From Thermococcus thioreducens (lineage in GTDB: Archaea; Methanobacteriota_B; Thermococci; Thermococcales; Thermococcaceae), in NCBI RefSeq assembly GCF_002214545.1, contig NZ_CP015105.1:1054001-1118000 (forward strand): 64,000 nt of DNA, read 5' to 3'. Each line of letters starts with the position of its first letter. Within the stretch, counting starts at the first letter, position 1. This document shows, piece after piece, positions 1 to 8,155 of the stretch. The notes below the pieces were generated by a model. That model made no database searches and was not told the DNA's origin. It was given only the letters and a program-made list of their open reading frames with translations. The translations under genes were made by a program, and so were the position numbers.

Positions 1-1030
1 CCTGTTCTTCGGCCAGTGGCTGGGGATTGGCAGGCTCCACGACTACGCGGGAACGGCCTTCGCTTATTCAGTCGTCCTCGTCATAGCGGGAATCCTGCTG
101 GCAAAATTCGACGAGAGAAAGCTTGACCTCAAAGTTGAGGGCAGGGCCTACGAGTTTAGCGGGGCAGACTTCGGCGAGGTGAAGCTCAAGGGAACCGGCA
201 AGGCCTACCCCGTGAAGTTCGGAAGGAAGAATGTTGCCTGGGTGATAGATGGAAGCGTTGAGGTCGAAGCTGAAACACCGCTCGGAAGGATAACGAAAAG
301 ACTCCTCAGCCCGGTCATCGTGTGGACCGAGGAGAGGATAGCCGGACGGAAAACTTCCGCGGATCCCGGCTTTGTCTCAAGGGTGAACGACCTCGTGAAC
401 CCCGACAGGCTTTACAAGAAGGGCAAGAGGGACAGTGTGGTCGACCTCGGCTTCATCAAGGTCTACGAGGGTGAAGGCTTTGAGTACGTGAAGCTGCCCT
501 TCATCGAGGTCATAGAGACGCCGGGCGGTGAGGAGGTCAGGATAGGGCCCATGCGGTTCAGGGAGGGCAACCCGGAGATGCCTCCGGCGGACATGCTGAC
601 CATCAGGGAGCTCCGCAACGGCTTCCAGCTGACCAGGGTGGGGGAGAGGCTGAAGATTCAGACGGACGAATACTCCATTGAGGTCGACGGTGAGAGGGTG
701 ACCTACCGGAGCGGAAACGAAGTTCTGAGCCTTGGTGAGACTGTCTCGCTCCGCTCGGGAGACGTCTCGGTCAGCGTTGGCAGGGGGAGGGCCAAGATAC
801 GCATCGAGGACGTCGTCATTTCCGCCAGAGAGGGCAGGGTCAGGATAAGGGCCGGCGGAAGGACTTACACGGTGGAAGACCCAGATGCATACAGGCTCGT
901 CATGAGGAAGGCGAAGGAGATAGTGGAGGAGCAGAGCGCCGAGCTGATAGAGGGCCTTGGCATAGACAGGGCGCTCCTCAACAAGCGCGTGAAGGAGCTC
1001 CTCGACGAGCTGATGGGCTATATCGGGTGA
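1..1030 (+). CDS. Membrane protein, 3' part only (5' end outside window)
   Basis: An open frame runs from base 2 to the TGA at 1028-1030, so the gene begins before the window. The visible N-terminal part holds a hydrophobic membrane segment (ending around AYSVVLVIAGILLAKF) followed at about residue 40 by a soluble domain. That domain is built of short alternating strands with many V, R and G residues and ends in a helical tail of about 45 residues. I do not recognise the family. An internal GTG at 179 could be taken for a start, but the frame is open and protein-like upstream, so a fuller membrane protein is more likely. A hairpin followed by T5 lies about 90 bases after the stop. Confidence 0.75.
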   Translation, partial: LFFGQWLGIGRLHDYAGTAFAYSVVLVIAGILLAKFDERKLDLKVEGRAYEFSGADFGEVKLKGTGKAYPVKFGRKNVAWVIDGSVEVEAETPLGRITKRLLSPVIVWTEERIAGRKTSADPGFVSRVNDLVNPDRLYKKGKRDSVVDLGFIKVYEGEGFEYVKLPFIEVIETPGGEEVRIGPMRFREGNPEMPPADMLTIRELRNGFQLTRVGERLKIQTDEYSIEVDGERVTYRSGNEVLSLGETVSLRSGDVSVSVGRGRAKIRIEDVVISAREGRVRIRAGGRTYTVEDPDAYRLVMRKAKEIVEEQSAELIEGLGIDRALLNKRVKELLDELMGYIG

Positions 1031-1115
1031 GGGGAATGGAAGCCACTGCCGTCCAGAGGCCTCCGCAGAGGGATTCCGTCGGTGGAAATGGAGATGGGGG
1101 GCTCAAAAAGGCATC

Positions 1116-1137
1116 GGGGCATGAAAAGCCCCTTTTT
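1116..1137 (+). terminator. Hairpin plus T5 terminator-like element
   Basis: A GGGGC / GCCCC stem with a seven-base loop is followed directly by TTTTT. It lies between the upstream membrane protein and the next gene. Archaeal RNA polymerase terminates mainly on the T run, so the stem may be incidental. Confidence 0.45.
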
Positions 1138-1160
1138 GATTTCCTCCCGGAGGGATGGCT

Positions 1161-1835
1161 GTGAGGTTTGAAGGCATCGAAGAGGTCTGGATGAAGCTCG
1201 TCGACGTTGACCTCAAAATAGCCGCCTGGGACAGGGACTACGTGGAGCTTAATCCCCGCTCAGAGAAGGGCATCAAAGTCCGGGTCAAAGACGGCAGGCT
1301 TTCGGTGGACTACAAGGCCCTATGGAAGCTCGGAAAGACCATAAAGCGGGACAGGGGCCTGGAACCCCTGGAACTCCGCGTCCCTTTCGGGGTTCCGGTT
1401 TCGGTAGGGATTAAGAGAGGAGAAGTCACGGCAGAGGGCGTGCGCTTTGAGAGCCTTTCGGTCGGCGAGTGCAAAACCTCGCTAAAAGGATGCATCATTG
1501 GAGACCTAATCTCCGCCGTCTCCACCCTCAGCGGATCAGTTGTGGTGAAGGAAAAGGCGTCCGTAATGGCAATAGCCGGGAGGGTCACCCTGAAGGTTGA
1601 GGAACTTGATGGGGACATCAAGGCTGTCAGCAATATGGGAATACTAAAGCTGGCTATCCCGATTGACTCCGACGCCTCGATAAAAGTTGAGGACAACGGA
1701 GGGGTCGTTAAGCTGGAAGGTATCAACCCGAAAGACCCCATCCTCGGGGATGGAAGGAACACGGTAACGCTCAGGGCGGAGATTGGGGGGATACTGGAGC
1801 TGTCCATCTTGGAAGGTGATGAGGATGATATTTGA
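1161..1835 (+). CDS. DUF4097-like beta-repeat protein (first of a tandem pair)
   Basis: This is a protein of about 224 residues with no signal peptide, made mostly of short beta strands, of the kind seen in DUF4097/adhesin-like beta-solenoid proteins. It opens with FEGIEEV, matching FENVKKV at the start of the next gene. Both also share the order 'G-W/D-x-R/N-DYVE' near residue 30 and a C-terminal 'GINPKDPILGDG' / 'GIDPNDPVIGAG' segment, so the two are paralogues. The Shine-Dalgarno-like GGAGGG abuts the ATG at 1155, so the GTG at 1161, six bases further on, is the better start. The role is unknown. The 3' end overlaps the next gene by 17 bases, which suggests coupled translation. Confidence 0.75.
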   Translation: MRFEGIEEVWMKLVDVDLKIAAWDRDYVELNPRSEKGIKVRVKDGRLSVDYKALWKLGKTIKRDRGLEPLELRVPFGVPVSVGIKRGEVTAEGVRFESLSVGECKTSLKGCIIGDLISAVSTLSGSVVVKEKASVMAIAGRVTLKVEELDGDIKAVSNMGILKLAIPIDSDASIKVEDNGGVVKLEGINPKDPILGDGRNTVTLRAEIGGILELSILEGDEDDI

Positions 1836-2478
1836 AAACGTCAAGAAAGTTGAACTGAACACCTTTGGTGCTCAGGTGAAGATTGAGGGGTGGGAAAACG
1901 ACTACGTGGAAGTGAACTACGTTCTCCATGGCGAGGTTAACGTGAGCGTTGAGCAGAGGGGAAGCAGGCTCATCATAAAGGAGGAATGGAAAAAGAAGTT
2001 CTTCAACCTGCTAAGAAAGGGTGGTTGGGCTGAGATAGAGGTCAAGGTTCCCAAGAGCGTCGTGGTGAAGGCCAGGAACGTGAACGGAGAGATAACCGCC
2101 CGTGATGTCCGGCTGACCGAAGCCACAACGGTCAACGGAACGATTGAGCTTGAAGAATGCGAGGCGGAGCTTCTGAAGTCCGTAAACGGGGAGATAAACG
2201 CCCACCTGGCAACAGCTGGCCCTCTCAAGGCCTCCATCGTGAACGGAACGCTCGGGCTTACCATCGAGGAGCTTGAAGATGATGTTGAGGTTAGCACCGT
2301 CAATGGCGACATCGTGCTCCGCCTTACCGACTTCTGCGACGCAAGGATAGTCTCCAGCAGGGTCAACGGGGAAGTGAAGCTCGTTGGTATTGACCCGAAC
2401 GATCCGGTCATCGGCGCCGGAACTTACAGGGTAAAGGCGAGCACCGTGAACGGCGGGGTAAGGGTTGAGCTCATTTGA
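1819..2478 (+). CDS. DUF4097-like protein with repeated VNG motifs
   Basis: This beta-solenoid-type protein has about 219 residues. The tripeptide VNG recurs at near-regular spacing (NVNGEI, TVNGTI, SVNGEI, IVNGTL, TVNGDI, RVNGEV, TVNGGV), which is typical of DUF4097 repeats, where each copy makes a turn of a stacked beta structure. No signal peptide or membrane segment is seen. The ATGs at 1819 and 1825 both fit the upstream GGAAGGTGATGAGG, and the gene starts inside the end of its paralogue. Function is not known; such proteins often sit next to membrane or envelope-stress genes. A T-rich stretch follows the stop. Confidence 0.75.
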   Translation: MRMIFENVKKVELNTFGAQVKIEGWENDYVEVNYVLHGEVNVSVEQRGSRLIIKEEWKKKFFNLLRKGGWAEIEVKVPKSVVVKARNVNGEITARDVRLTEATTVNGTIELEECEAELLKSVNGEINAHLATAGPLKASIVNGTLGLTIEELEDDVEVSTVNGDIVLRLTDFCDARIVSSRVNGEVKLVGIDPNDPVIGAGTYRVKASTVNGGVRVELI

Positions 2479-2558
2479 GGTCTGGTTTAATTCTTTGATT
2501 CTTTAATTCTGCAACCAAATAACTAGATCCGGATGTGGAAGTTAGGGGGTTAGGGGTA

Positions 2559-3812
2559 ATGCTCGACACCAGACTGGGCCGGAACTTCTGGCTCTACACC
2601 CTGGGCAGGTGGATATCCCAAGGGTGGATATCCCAAGCTGGTTGGGTTATCCAGGATGTCGCCGTTCCGCTGTACGTGCTCGACCAGACCGGCAGTGGGG
2701 CGATGATGAGCCTCTTCATAATGGCCGAGCTGATTCCAAGGCTGCTTGTAAACCCGATAGCTGGTGTGATAGGCGACCGCTACGACAGAAAGAAGCTCAT
2801 GTATGGGTTGGACATAGCGAGGGGAGTCCTGCTGTTTGGTGTTATAGCCTTCAACATCCTTGGAATATACCAGCTCTTAGCCGTTCAGGTAGTGATGAGT
2901 ATCCTCGGAGCGTTCTTCTCAGCGGGAGTTTCGGGCATGTTCCCTGACCTCGTTGGGAAGGACGACCTTGCCAGGGCCAACTCGATACTCCAGATGGGCG
3001 GACAGGTTCTGAGGATAGTAGGGCCAATACTGGGAGGGGTGATCTACGCTTTTGGAGGGATAAGGCTGGCAATCCTGATAAACGCGGTCAGCTTCTTTGG
3101 TTCGGGACTGTTTGAGGTTCTAATCGAATATCCATGGAAAACCCGGAAGCTCTCAAGCCTTCGTGAGGTCTGGGAGGACATGGCCGAGGGGTTCCGCTTC
3201 ATAAAAGCTTCACGGGCGGTAGTCCTGCTGATGAGCTACGCCATAATACTCAACACACTCCTCAACCCGGTGTTTACTCTTCTCATACCCTATATGACCC
3301 GTGTCGTTCTTAGATTTTCCGCGGTTCAGTTCGGGAGCGTTGGAACCGCTGCCACCCTGGGGGCGCTAGGGGGAAACCTGCTCATAGCGGGAAAGCTCAA
3401 GGAACGTTCCGAGAATCTGATCTTCAAGGCAATGTTCGGGCAACTGGGTCTCATGCTTCTGCTGGCGGCAGTCCCTTCCCTGGGTAGAGTCTCTTACCCT
3501 GCTCTCCTTGCCCTTGTCTCACTAATAGGGCTGTGCAATGTCTTCGTGAACGTTCCCCTGTTCACCAAGCTCCAGAAGGCAGTTCCGAGTGAGATTCGCG
3601 CACGGGTTTTTTCCGCCTTTGAAACGGCTGTGATTGCTACAACCCCCCTTGGGATGGCCGTAGCCGGCCCCCTCCTTGACATGATTGGAATCGTCCCCCT
3701 AGTCGTTGCCACGGTAGTGCCGAGTATCCTAGTCTCCCTGTACTACCTTCGGTTTAAGGAACTCCTGCTGGGCATTGGCTTTGAAAAAGGGCCCGATGAG
3801 GTGGTGGGATGA
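2559..3812 (+). CDS. MFS transporter
   Basis: This is a polytopic membrane protein of about 417 residues with roughly twelve hydrophobic segments. It carries the major facilitator loop 2-3 signature 'GVIGDRYDRKKLM' near residue 75. It resembles the enterobactin-exporter/MFS_3-type drug or metabolite efflux carriers. The substrate cannot be read from sequence. A GTG at 2535 would lengthen the protein by eight residues, but the ATG at 2559 has GGGG-rich sequence at a better spacing. The N-terminal region contains a perfect 15-bp tandem duplication (WISQG twice). It ends convergently with the adenosyltransferase gene. Confidence 0.85.
   Translation: MLDTRLGRNFWLYTLGRWISQGWISQAGWVIQDVAVPLYVLDQTGSGAMMSLFIMAELIPRLLVNPIAGVIGDRYDRKKLMYGLDIARGVLLFGVIAFNILGIYQLLAVQVVMSILGAFFSAGVSGMFPDLVGKDDLARANSILQMGGQVLRIVGPILGGVIYAFGGIRLAILINAVSFFGSGLFEVLIEYPWKTRKLSSLREVWEDMAEGFRFIKASRAVVLLMSYAIILNTLLNPVFTLLIPYMTRVVLRFSAVQFGSVGTAATLGALGGNLLIAGKLKERSENLIFKAMFGQLGLMLLLAAVPSLGRVSYPALLALVSLIGLCNVFVNVPLFTKLQKAVPSEIRARVFSAFETAVIATTPLGMAVAGPLLDMIGIVPLVVATVVPSILVSLYYLRFKELLLGIGFEKGPDEVVG
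2608..2637 (+). repeat. Perfect tandem 15-bp repeat inside the MFS gene
   Basis: GGTGGATATCCCAAG occurs twice head to tail and adds five codons (WISQG) to the N-terminus of the transporter without breaking the frame. Confidence 0.95.
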
Positions 3813-3815
3813 CCT

Positions 3816-3832
3816 CTGGCAGGACTTGCCAG
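3816..3832. terminator. Small hairpin between convergent genes
   Basis: CTGGCA and TGCCAG form a six-base stem with a five-base loop in the short gap between two convergent genes. No T run follows, so a terminator role is only possible. Confidence 0.25.
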
Positions 3833-3860
3833 GTGATGAACGGGAGAAAATAGGAGGAGG

Positions 3861-4376
3861 CTACTTGACTTCTTTCAGTTTGCCTTCCCTCTTCTCTATA
3901 GCCCTCGCCATGATGAAGAGCAGGTCGCTGAGCCTGTTGAGGTAGACGAGGGCGTTATTCCCAAAGCCGTAGTCAAGGACGAGCTTGGCAACTCTCCTCT
4001 CGGCCCTCCTTGCTATCGCCCTGCATATGTCGAGCTTGGCGCTCGCTATTGTCGAGCCGGGCAGGACGAAGGCTCTCATCTGGAACTCCCCTTCGTATTT
4101 TTTGATGAGTTCTTCCAGCCACTTCACCTCTTCCTCACCGACCTTTTGGTACTTCCCCTTGCTGGCAAGCTCCGCCATGAGGTCGTAGAGCTGAACCTGG
4201 ATTTTTTCGAGGATCTCAACCATCTCTTCGGGGACGTAGTGCTTTGCCTCACCGAGAAAGCTGTCCAGCTCGTCTATCGTGCCGTTGGCGTCCATGATGG
4301 GGGAGAACTTCGCAACGCGGTCGCCGGTGAAGAGACCGGTCAAACCCCTATCGCCCGTTTTGGTCGTTATCGGCAT
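3861..4376 (-). CDS. cobO: PduO-type cob(I)alamin adenosyltransferase
   Basis: The enzyme transfers the 5'-deoxyadenosyl group of ATP to the cobalt of cob(I)alamin or cob(I)inamide. The 171 residues match PduO-type enzymes in length. The N-terminal ATP-binding signature is TKTGDRGLTGLF, and the C-terminal helix carries the conserved arginine-rich RAIARRAERR followed by LNRLSDLLF. It is separate from the cobamide cluster at the other end of the window but should feed the same pathway, since CbiB, CobY and CobS work on adenosylated corrinoids. It is divergent from the exported protein gene, and a TGM-like site lies between the two. Confidence 0.93.
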   Translation of the reverse strand: MPITTKTGDRGLTGLFTGDRVAKFSPIMDANGTIDELDSFLGEAKHYVPEEMVEILEKIQVQLYDLMAELASKGKYQKVGEEEVKWLEELIKKYEGEFQMRAFVLPGSTIASAKLDICRAIARRAERRVAKLVLDYGFGNNALVYLNRLSDLLFIMARAIEKREGKLKEVK

Positions 4377-4430
4377 GCCATCACCGGAAACGTTTCGAAG
4401 CCCGAGGTTTTATTCTTTTTGGACAGGATG

Positions 4431-4447
4431 ATACACTATCAGTGATA
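4431..4447. promoter_or_regulatory. TGM-like operator (Tgr/TrmBL1 family), weaker match
   Basis: ATACAC-TATCA-GTGATA has one exact half and one diverged half of TATCAC-N5-GTGATA, the Thermococcales glycolytic motif. It lies upstream of the TATA boxes of both divergent genes, a position that goes with activation in the known regulon. Confidence 0.4.
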
Positions 4448-4474
4448 AATAGCTGAAATAAAACATCGGGGAAA

Positions 4475-4486
4475 CTTATTTATACA
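4475..4486 (+). promoter_or_regulatory. TATA box of the exported-protein gene
   Basis: CTTATTTATACA is centred about 34 bases before the chosen ATG, which predicts a short leader carrying GGGTG as ribosome-binding site. Confidence 0.5.
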
Positions 4487-4515
4487 TTGGCGGCCTTCTT
4501 TTTTGGGTGCTGCCT

Positions 4516-6615
4516 ATGAGGAAATCAGCGCTGATAATAACATTGATTTTGGTTTTGAGTTTGATGCCTGTGTGGACTCTAAAGCCAGTAGCCGCAGCAA
4601 CTTATATCCCGCTGGTGGAGCTCAACCAGAACTTCGACAGTTATGCATACGGAGGCGACGTTCTCACGAGGGGAATCGTAACGTACGTGGACAGCAACGG
4701 CTTTATGATCCAGAATGGAAGCGGTGCGTACACTGGGATTTACGTGTATACAGGATACAAATCATATCCCTCCGTCCAGAAGGGGGACGTGGTGGAGGTC
4801 TACGGGTATCCCAAGTACTACAACGGCCTGCGCGAGCTTTCAGTAAACCCAACCTATGGGGAGTACTATTCCGTCGTCGGAGCTGCGGAAGTGCCCCAGC
4901 CCGCAGTGATACCAACCGCGGACTACGACAGGCCCGAATACCAGAGCGTTCTCGTCAAGTTCGTTGATGCGAAGATAACCGGGAGGTACGACAGCTGGTA
5001 TACTAAGCTGTGGATAGACGACGGAAGCGGCGAGGCGTATATATTCTCCAGTTCAAGCCTCCCCAGCACCCTGGAGCCTGGGGCAAAGTTCAAATACTTC
5101 GTTGGCGTTGTCTATGTTTACAGAAACTCCTATGAAGTTCTTCCAGTTGAGTACCAGCTCTACAACCCTGCAGTCAAGGTAACGGACGTCGAATACTATG
5201 CGTTCATGGAGGAAGTCCCCACAAGGGTTCGTGCGACTGTGTTCAACAGTGGCAGCACCGCAAGTAACGTAAGCTTTTCAGCCACATTCGATGGAGTCCA
5301 GGTGTACTCTGCAGAGTTCACCTTGCTACCCGGTGAGAGCAAAGTTGTCGAGTTCTATGTGGTTCCCCAATCCACGGGAAGCCACACATTAACAATAATC
5401 GCCGAGGAGAGTGAAAAGATAGTCCCGGTCAACGTCATTCCCAACCCGTATCAGCTCTCCTACGGCCTCACACCCTACTACGAGAGGCTTTACAACAAGG
5501 AAATGGCCAACGTGACCCCGCTCTACGAAAACCTCACCTGGGTGGTCGGTGAGCTCACATCCTGCGGCGTCAGCCTCGGAGACCTCGAATCCAGGATCCA
5601 GTGGATCAACGGCACCATGGAAGAGATAAAGAGGGAGTACTCCCTGTACAACACACTCAAGGGACTCCTCATCCAGCAGAACCCCTACAGGAACGCCTAC
5701 TATTACCCCGTTATGGTCCACATAAGAAAGGCCGCGATGATGAGCAGGGACGTGATGAAAGAGCTTGAGTTCGTGCTCCCGATACTTCACAGCACGTATG
5801 AACAGGTAAAACCCATCTGTCACGCGCCTGCACCGGGTAATGAGACCCCCGCGAACCAGACCAACGCTACTCCATCGACTAACGTGACTATCAAGATAAC
5901 CAAGGTTCTTATCGATGCGTCCCACGGTCAATACTACAACCCGACCAAGACCGACCAGAACGGCATGGCAACGCTCATAGAGAACATAAAGAACGAGCTG
6001 GGCTGGATAGTTGATATAAACACGGAACCGATAACCTACGAGAAGCTTAAGGATTACGACGTGCTCATAATCACCAACCCGAGTCAGGATATAACCGACG
6101 GGGAAGCGCAGGCGATACAGGAGTTCGTGGAGAACGGAGGCGGTCTGTTCATACTCGGCGAGAGCTACTACGGCCACGTCTACTACAAGAGCCTCAACAA
6201 GGTCGTCGGCAAGTACGGAATTCAGTTCAACAACGACGAACTCATGGACGATGACATGAACACCGGCAGAAAGTGGTTCCCGCTCGTTGGAATCTACAAC
6301 CTCGACCATCCGGCCATGAAGTTCCTCTCCGCCGACCACCAGATGTACTACAACGGTGACACCCTCACTGTGAGCGGAAGCGTGACCTGGCTCGTGAGGG
6401 GCTATGAGACTGCATATTCCGAAGACAGGGACGGCAATATAGTCTATGAGAAGGGTTCCAAGCCGATTATAGCCGCCGCAGTGGAGGCGGGGCAGGGCAG
6501 GATAGTCGCCTATGGTTCAAGCAGGGCCATAAGCGATGCCTATTATGGCCACTATATCAACACCAACTGGCCCTTCGTCAAGGGAGTCCTCCTCTGGCTT
6601 GCCCACCAGGAGTGA
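4516..6615 (+). CDS. Large exported protein: OB-fold-like, CARDB-like and DUF4350/GATase-like domains
   Basis: The ATG at 4516 gives a clean Sec signal peptide (RK, a leucine-rich core, then PVAAA) with GGGTG upstream. Residues of about 30-210 contain two OB-fold-like stretches ('GIVTYVDSNGFMIQNGSG' and 'ITGRYDSWYTKLWIDDGSG') like those of secreted nucleic-acid-binding proteins. About 215-310 is a CARDB-type beta sandwich. About 320-440 is helical, followed by an N/T/P-rich linker. The last 240 residues resemble DUF4350/glutamine-amidotransferase-like folds (KVLIDASHGQYYNP, YDVLIITNPSQ, FVENGGGLFILGES) but lack a clear catalytic Cys. It is probably cell-surface or extracellular; the function is unknown. 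Confidence 0.7.
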   Translation: MRKSALIITLILVLSLMPVWTLKPVAAATYIPLVELNQNFDSYAYGGDVLTRGIVTYVDSNGFMIQNGSGAYTGIYVYTGYKSYPSVQKGDVVEVYGYPKYYNGLRELSVNPTYGEYYSVVGAAEVPQPAVIPTADYDRPEYQSVLVKFVDAKITGRYDSWYTKLWIDDGSGEAYIFSSSSLPSTLEPGAKFKYFVGVVYVYRNSYEVLPVEYQLYNPAVKVTDVEYYAFMEEVPTRVRATVFNSGSTASNVSFSATFDGVQVYSAEFTLLPGESKVVEFYVVPQSTGSHTLTIIAEESEKIVPVNVIPNPYQLSYGLTPYYERLYNKEMANVTPLYENLTWVVGELTSCGVSLGDLESRIQWINGTMEEIKREYSLYNTLKGLLIQQNPYRNAYYYPVMVHIRKAAMMSRDVMKELEFVLPILHSTYEQVKPICHAPAPGNETPANQTNATPSTNVTIKITKVLIDASHGQYYNPTKTDQNGMATLIENIKNELGWIVDINTEPITYEKLKDYDVLIITNPSQDITDGEAQAIQEFVENGGGLFILGESYYGHVYYKSLNKVVGKYGIQFNNDELMDDDMNTGRKWFPLVGIYNLDHPAMKFLSADHQMYYNGDTLTVSGSVTWLVRGYETAYSEDRDGNIVYEKGSKPIIAAAVEAGQGRIVAYGSSRAISDAYYGHYINTNWPFVKGVLLWLAHQE

Positions 6616-6652
6616 GGCCTTTCTTTTCTCCCCTTTCCCAGTTTGCTTCAGC

Positions 6653-7480
6653 TCAAATCTCTTTGGGTGGTACAAGAATCCCGAACTCGGTTATTACGCC
6701 CCTGACGTAACGCCACGGGGTGACGTCGAAGAGCAGGTTTCTCACGCGGTAACCTTGCCTCATGTAGGGCCTCTCGACTATCTCAACCTCCTCCGAGGTC
6801 AGCCCGGGGTGGAGCTTGAAGCTCTCCGCGGCGACGTAGAAAGGAACACCATTGTCGTGGCACGCTAAAGCGAGGAGGTAAGTACCGGCCTTGTTAACAA
6901 CCGCCCCGTCGCGCGTAACGTTGTCCGCCCCGACCAGCGCGAGGGTGGCCTTTCTGGCGAAAAGACCCAGCTGTGCGTCGGTTATAACTTCAAACGGGAC
7001 ACCGAGGGAATCGAGCTCCCTCGCAAGGGCTATCCCCTCGTAGTCAGGTGCGCTCTCCGTGAGAACGACCCTGAAGTGCTTGCCCTTCCTCTTGGCGGCT
7101 TTGAAGATCTCAAGAACGGCCGAGGAGAAAGAGTGAGTGATTATTACCTCGTTCTCGTCTATCAGCTCGCTGCCGATGTTGCCTATCTCGCGCTTTGCCT
7201 CCCCTGCGAGGCGGACGAACTCCTCGGCCTTCGTCCGCACCACTTCGGGGTTGCCCGTTATGGGTATGAAGCGTGAGAGGTTGTAGAGCGACGCCATCGT
7301 CCTGTTTACCGCGGGGACTTCGGTTCTCATCTCCCGTAGAGCATTTTTCAGCTCATCCCCCTCAAGCAGGCCCGCGAGTATCATGTATGCCTCTGCACCC
7401 CTCATTGCGAGCCAGCCGGCGCCCCTTATGCGCTCGGCGCGCATCTCCTCAAGTATCGAGCGGACCTCATCAGGAAGCAT
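6653..7480 (-). CDS. eIF2B alpha/beta/delta-family protein
   Basis: The protein has about 275 residues with a helical N-terminal half and a C-terminal Rossmann-like half holding family motifs: 'ITHSFSS', 'VLTESAPDYEG', 'VGADNVTRDGAVVNKAGTYLLAL' and 'VPFYVAAESFKLHP'. These are shared by eIF2B regulatory subunits, methylthioribose-1-phosphate isomerase and ribose-1,5-bisphosphate isomerase. The exact substrate, if any, cannot be assigned. In Thermococcales one family member is the AMP-pathway ribose-1,5-bisphosphate isomerase, and this shorter protein is more likely a different paralogue. GGAGTGAT lies just before the ATG at 7480, so that start is preferred to the GTG at 7489. It follows the VapC gene closely. 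Confidence 0.8.
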   Translation of the reverse strand: MLPDEVRSILEEMRAERIRGAGWLAMRGAEAYMILAGLLEGDELKNALREMRTEVPAVNRTMASLYNLSRFIPITGNPEVVRTKAEEFVRLAGEAKREIGNIGSELIDENEVIITHSFSSAVLEIFKAAKRKGKHFRVVLTESAPDYEGIALARELDSLGVPFEVITDAQLGLFARKATLALVGADNVTRDGAVVNKAGTYLLALACHDNGVPFYVAAESFKLHPGLTSEEVEIVERPYMRQGYRVRNLLFDVTPWRYVRGVITEFGILVPPKEI

Positions 7481-7485
7481 TGGTA

Positions 7486-7923
7486 TCACTCCACTAAAAT
7501 CACTTTAACACCCGTGTCTCTTGAAATCCCAGCCATTTTTCTGTCCGCGGTCACGAGGACGGCACCTTTTATCTTTGCAAGTGAAAGATAGTATGCATCC
7601 GCGGCCCGTGAACCTGTCTTTCTTGCAATTTCCAGTATAGATCCTTCCAGGTCTTTTTCAGATACTACGAAGAAGTATTCACCCAAAAACTCTAGAGCAG
7701 CATCGACGTTGGCTCTTTTTCCGAGTTTTCTGACAAGAAGGGAAGAAACCTCGACAAGGCCAAGAAAGGGCATGTAAAGCTGAAATCCCTCTTCCAAAAA
7801 GAAAGATAGGAGTTCCTTAGAGCGCTGATGACGTTTCCACTGCCTCCAATATACTTCATCCTTTTTTCTTCTCCTCGGGACGACGAGAGCATCAACTATA
7901 AAAGACGCATCTGCGACTATCAT
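7486..7923 (-). CDS. vapC: PIN-domain toxin VapC (subfamily with basic insert)
   Basis: This PIN ribonuclease toxin has 145 residues. Acidic catalytic positions are visible as VADAS at the N-terminus, E in 'GLVEVSS', D in 'AADAYYLSLA' and D in 'LVTADRKM'. After the first strand it carries a basic insert, VPRRRKKDEVYW, that ordinary VapC proteins lack. The same insert appears in the VapC at 62.7-63.1 kb, so the two form a subfamily. The antitoxin gene overlaps the start by four bases, the usual VapBC layout. It presumably cleaves RNA when free of antitoxin. Confidence 0.88.
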   Translation of the reverse strand: MIVADASFIVDALVVPRRRKKDEVYWRQWKRHQRSKELLSFFLEEGFQLYMPFLGLVEVSSLLVRKLGKRANVDAALEFLGEYFFVVSEKDLEGSILEIARKTGSRAADAYYLSLAKIKGAVLVTADRKMAGISRDTGVKVILVE

Positions 7924-8108
7924 CTCTCCCTCAGCTCCTCAAGCAGTTCGAGGGTATCGGGAATCTCTTCAGGAGCATTCTGATTAATCGTTTGGATAAC
8001 GTTTTCGAGGTCTCTCAGGGCCTTTTTCTTCCGTCCCTCTCGGACGGCTTTGAGAATCTCCCTAACGAGAGGCTCTATGTCCTTGGGGACATCTATCTCC
8101 ACCGTCAT
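7920..8108 (-). CDS. vapB: VapB-type antitoxin (small, acidic/helical)
   Basis: This 62-residue protein has an N-terminal strand (MTVEIDVPKDI) of the kind used for dimer and DNA contacts, followed by charged helices rich in E, K and L. It does not closely match a named VapB class. The assignment rests on size, charge, and the ATGA overlap with the PIN toxin gene. As in other pairs it would bind the toxin and repress its own promoter. Confidence 0.75.
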   Translation of the reverse strand: MTVEIDVPKDIEPLVREILKAVREGRKKKALRDLENVIQTINQNAPEEIPDTLELLEELRER

Positions 8109-8155
8109 TCTCCCACCAATGGCTTTCTACCATGAACTCCTTTATCACCCTTTCG

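Noticed and set aside
5389-6339. 316-codon minus-strand frame inside the exported-protein gene
   Set aside because: It lies opposite a clearly protein-like gene with a signal peptide and has no family features.
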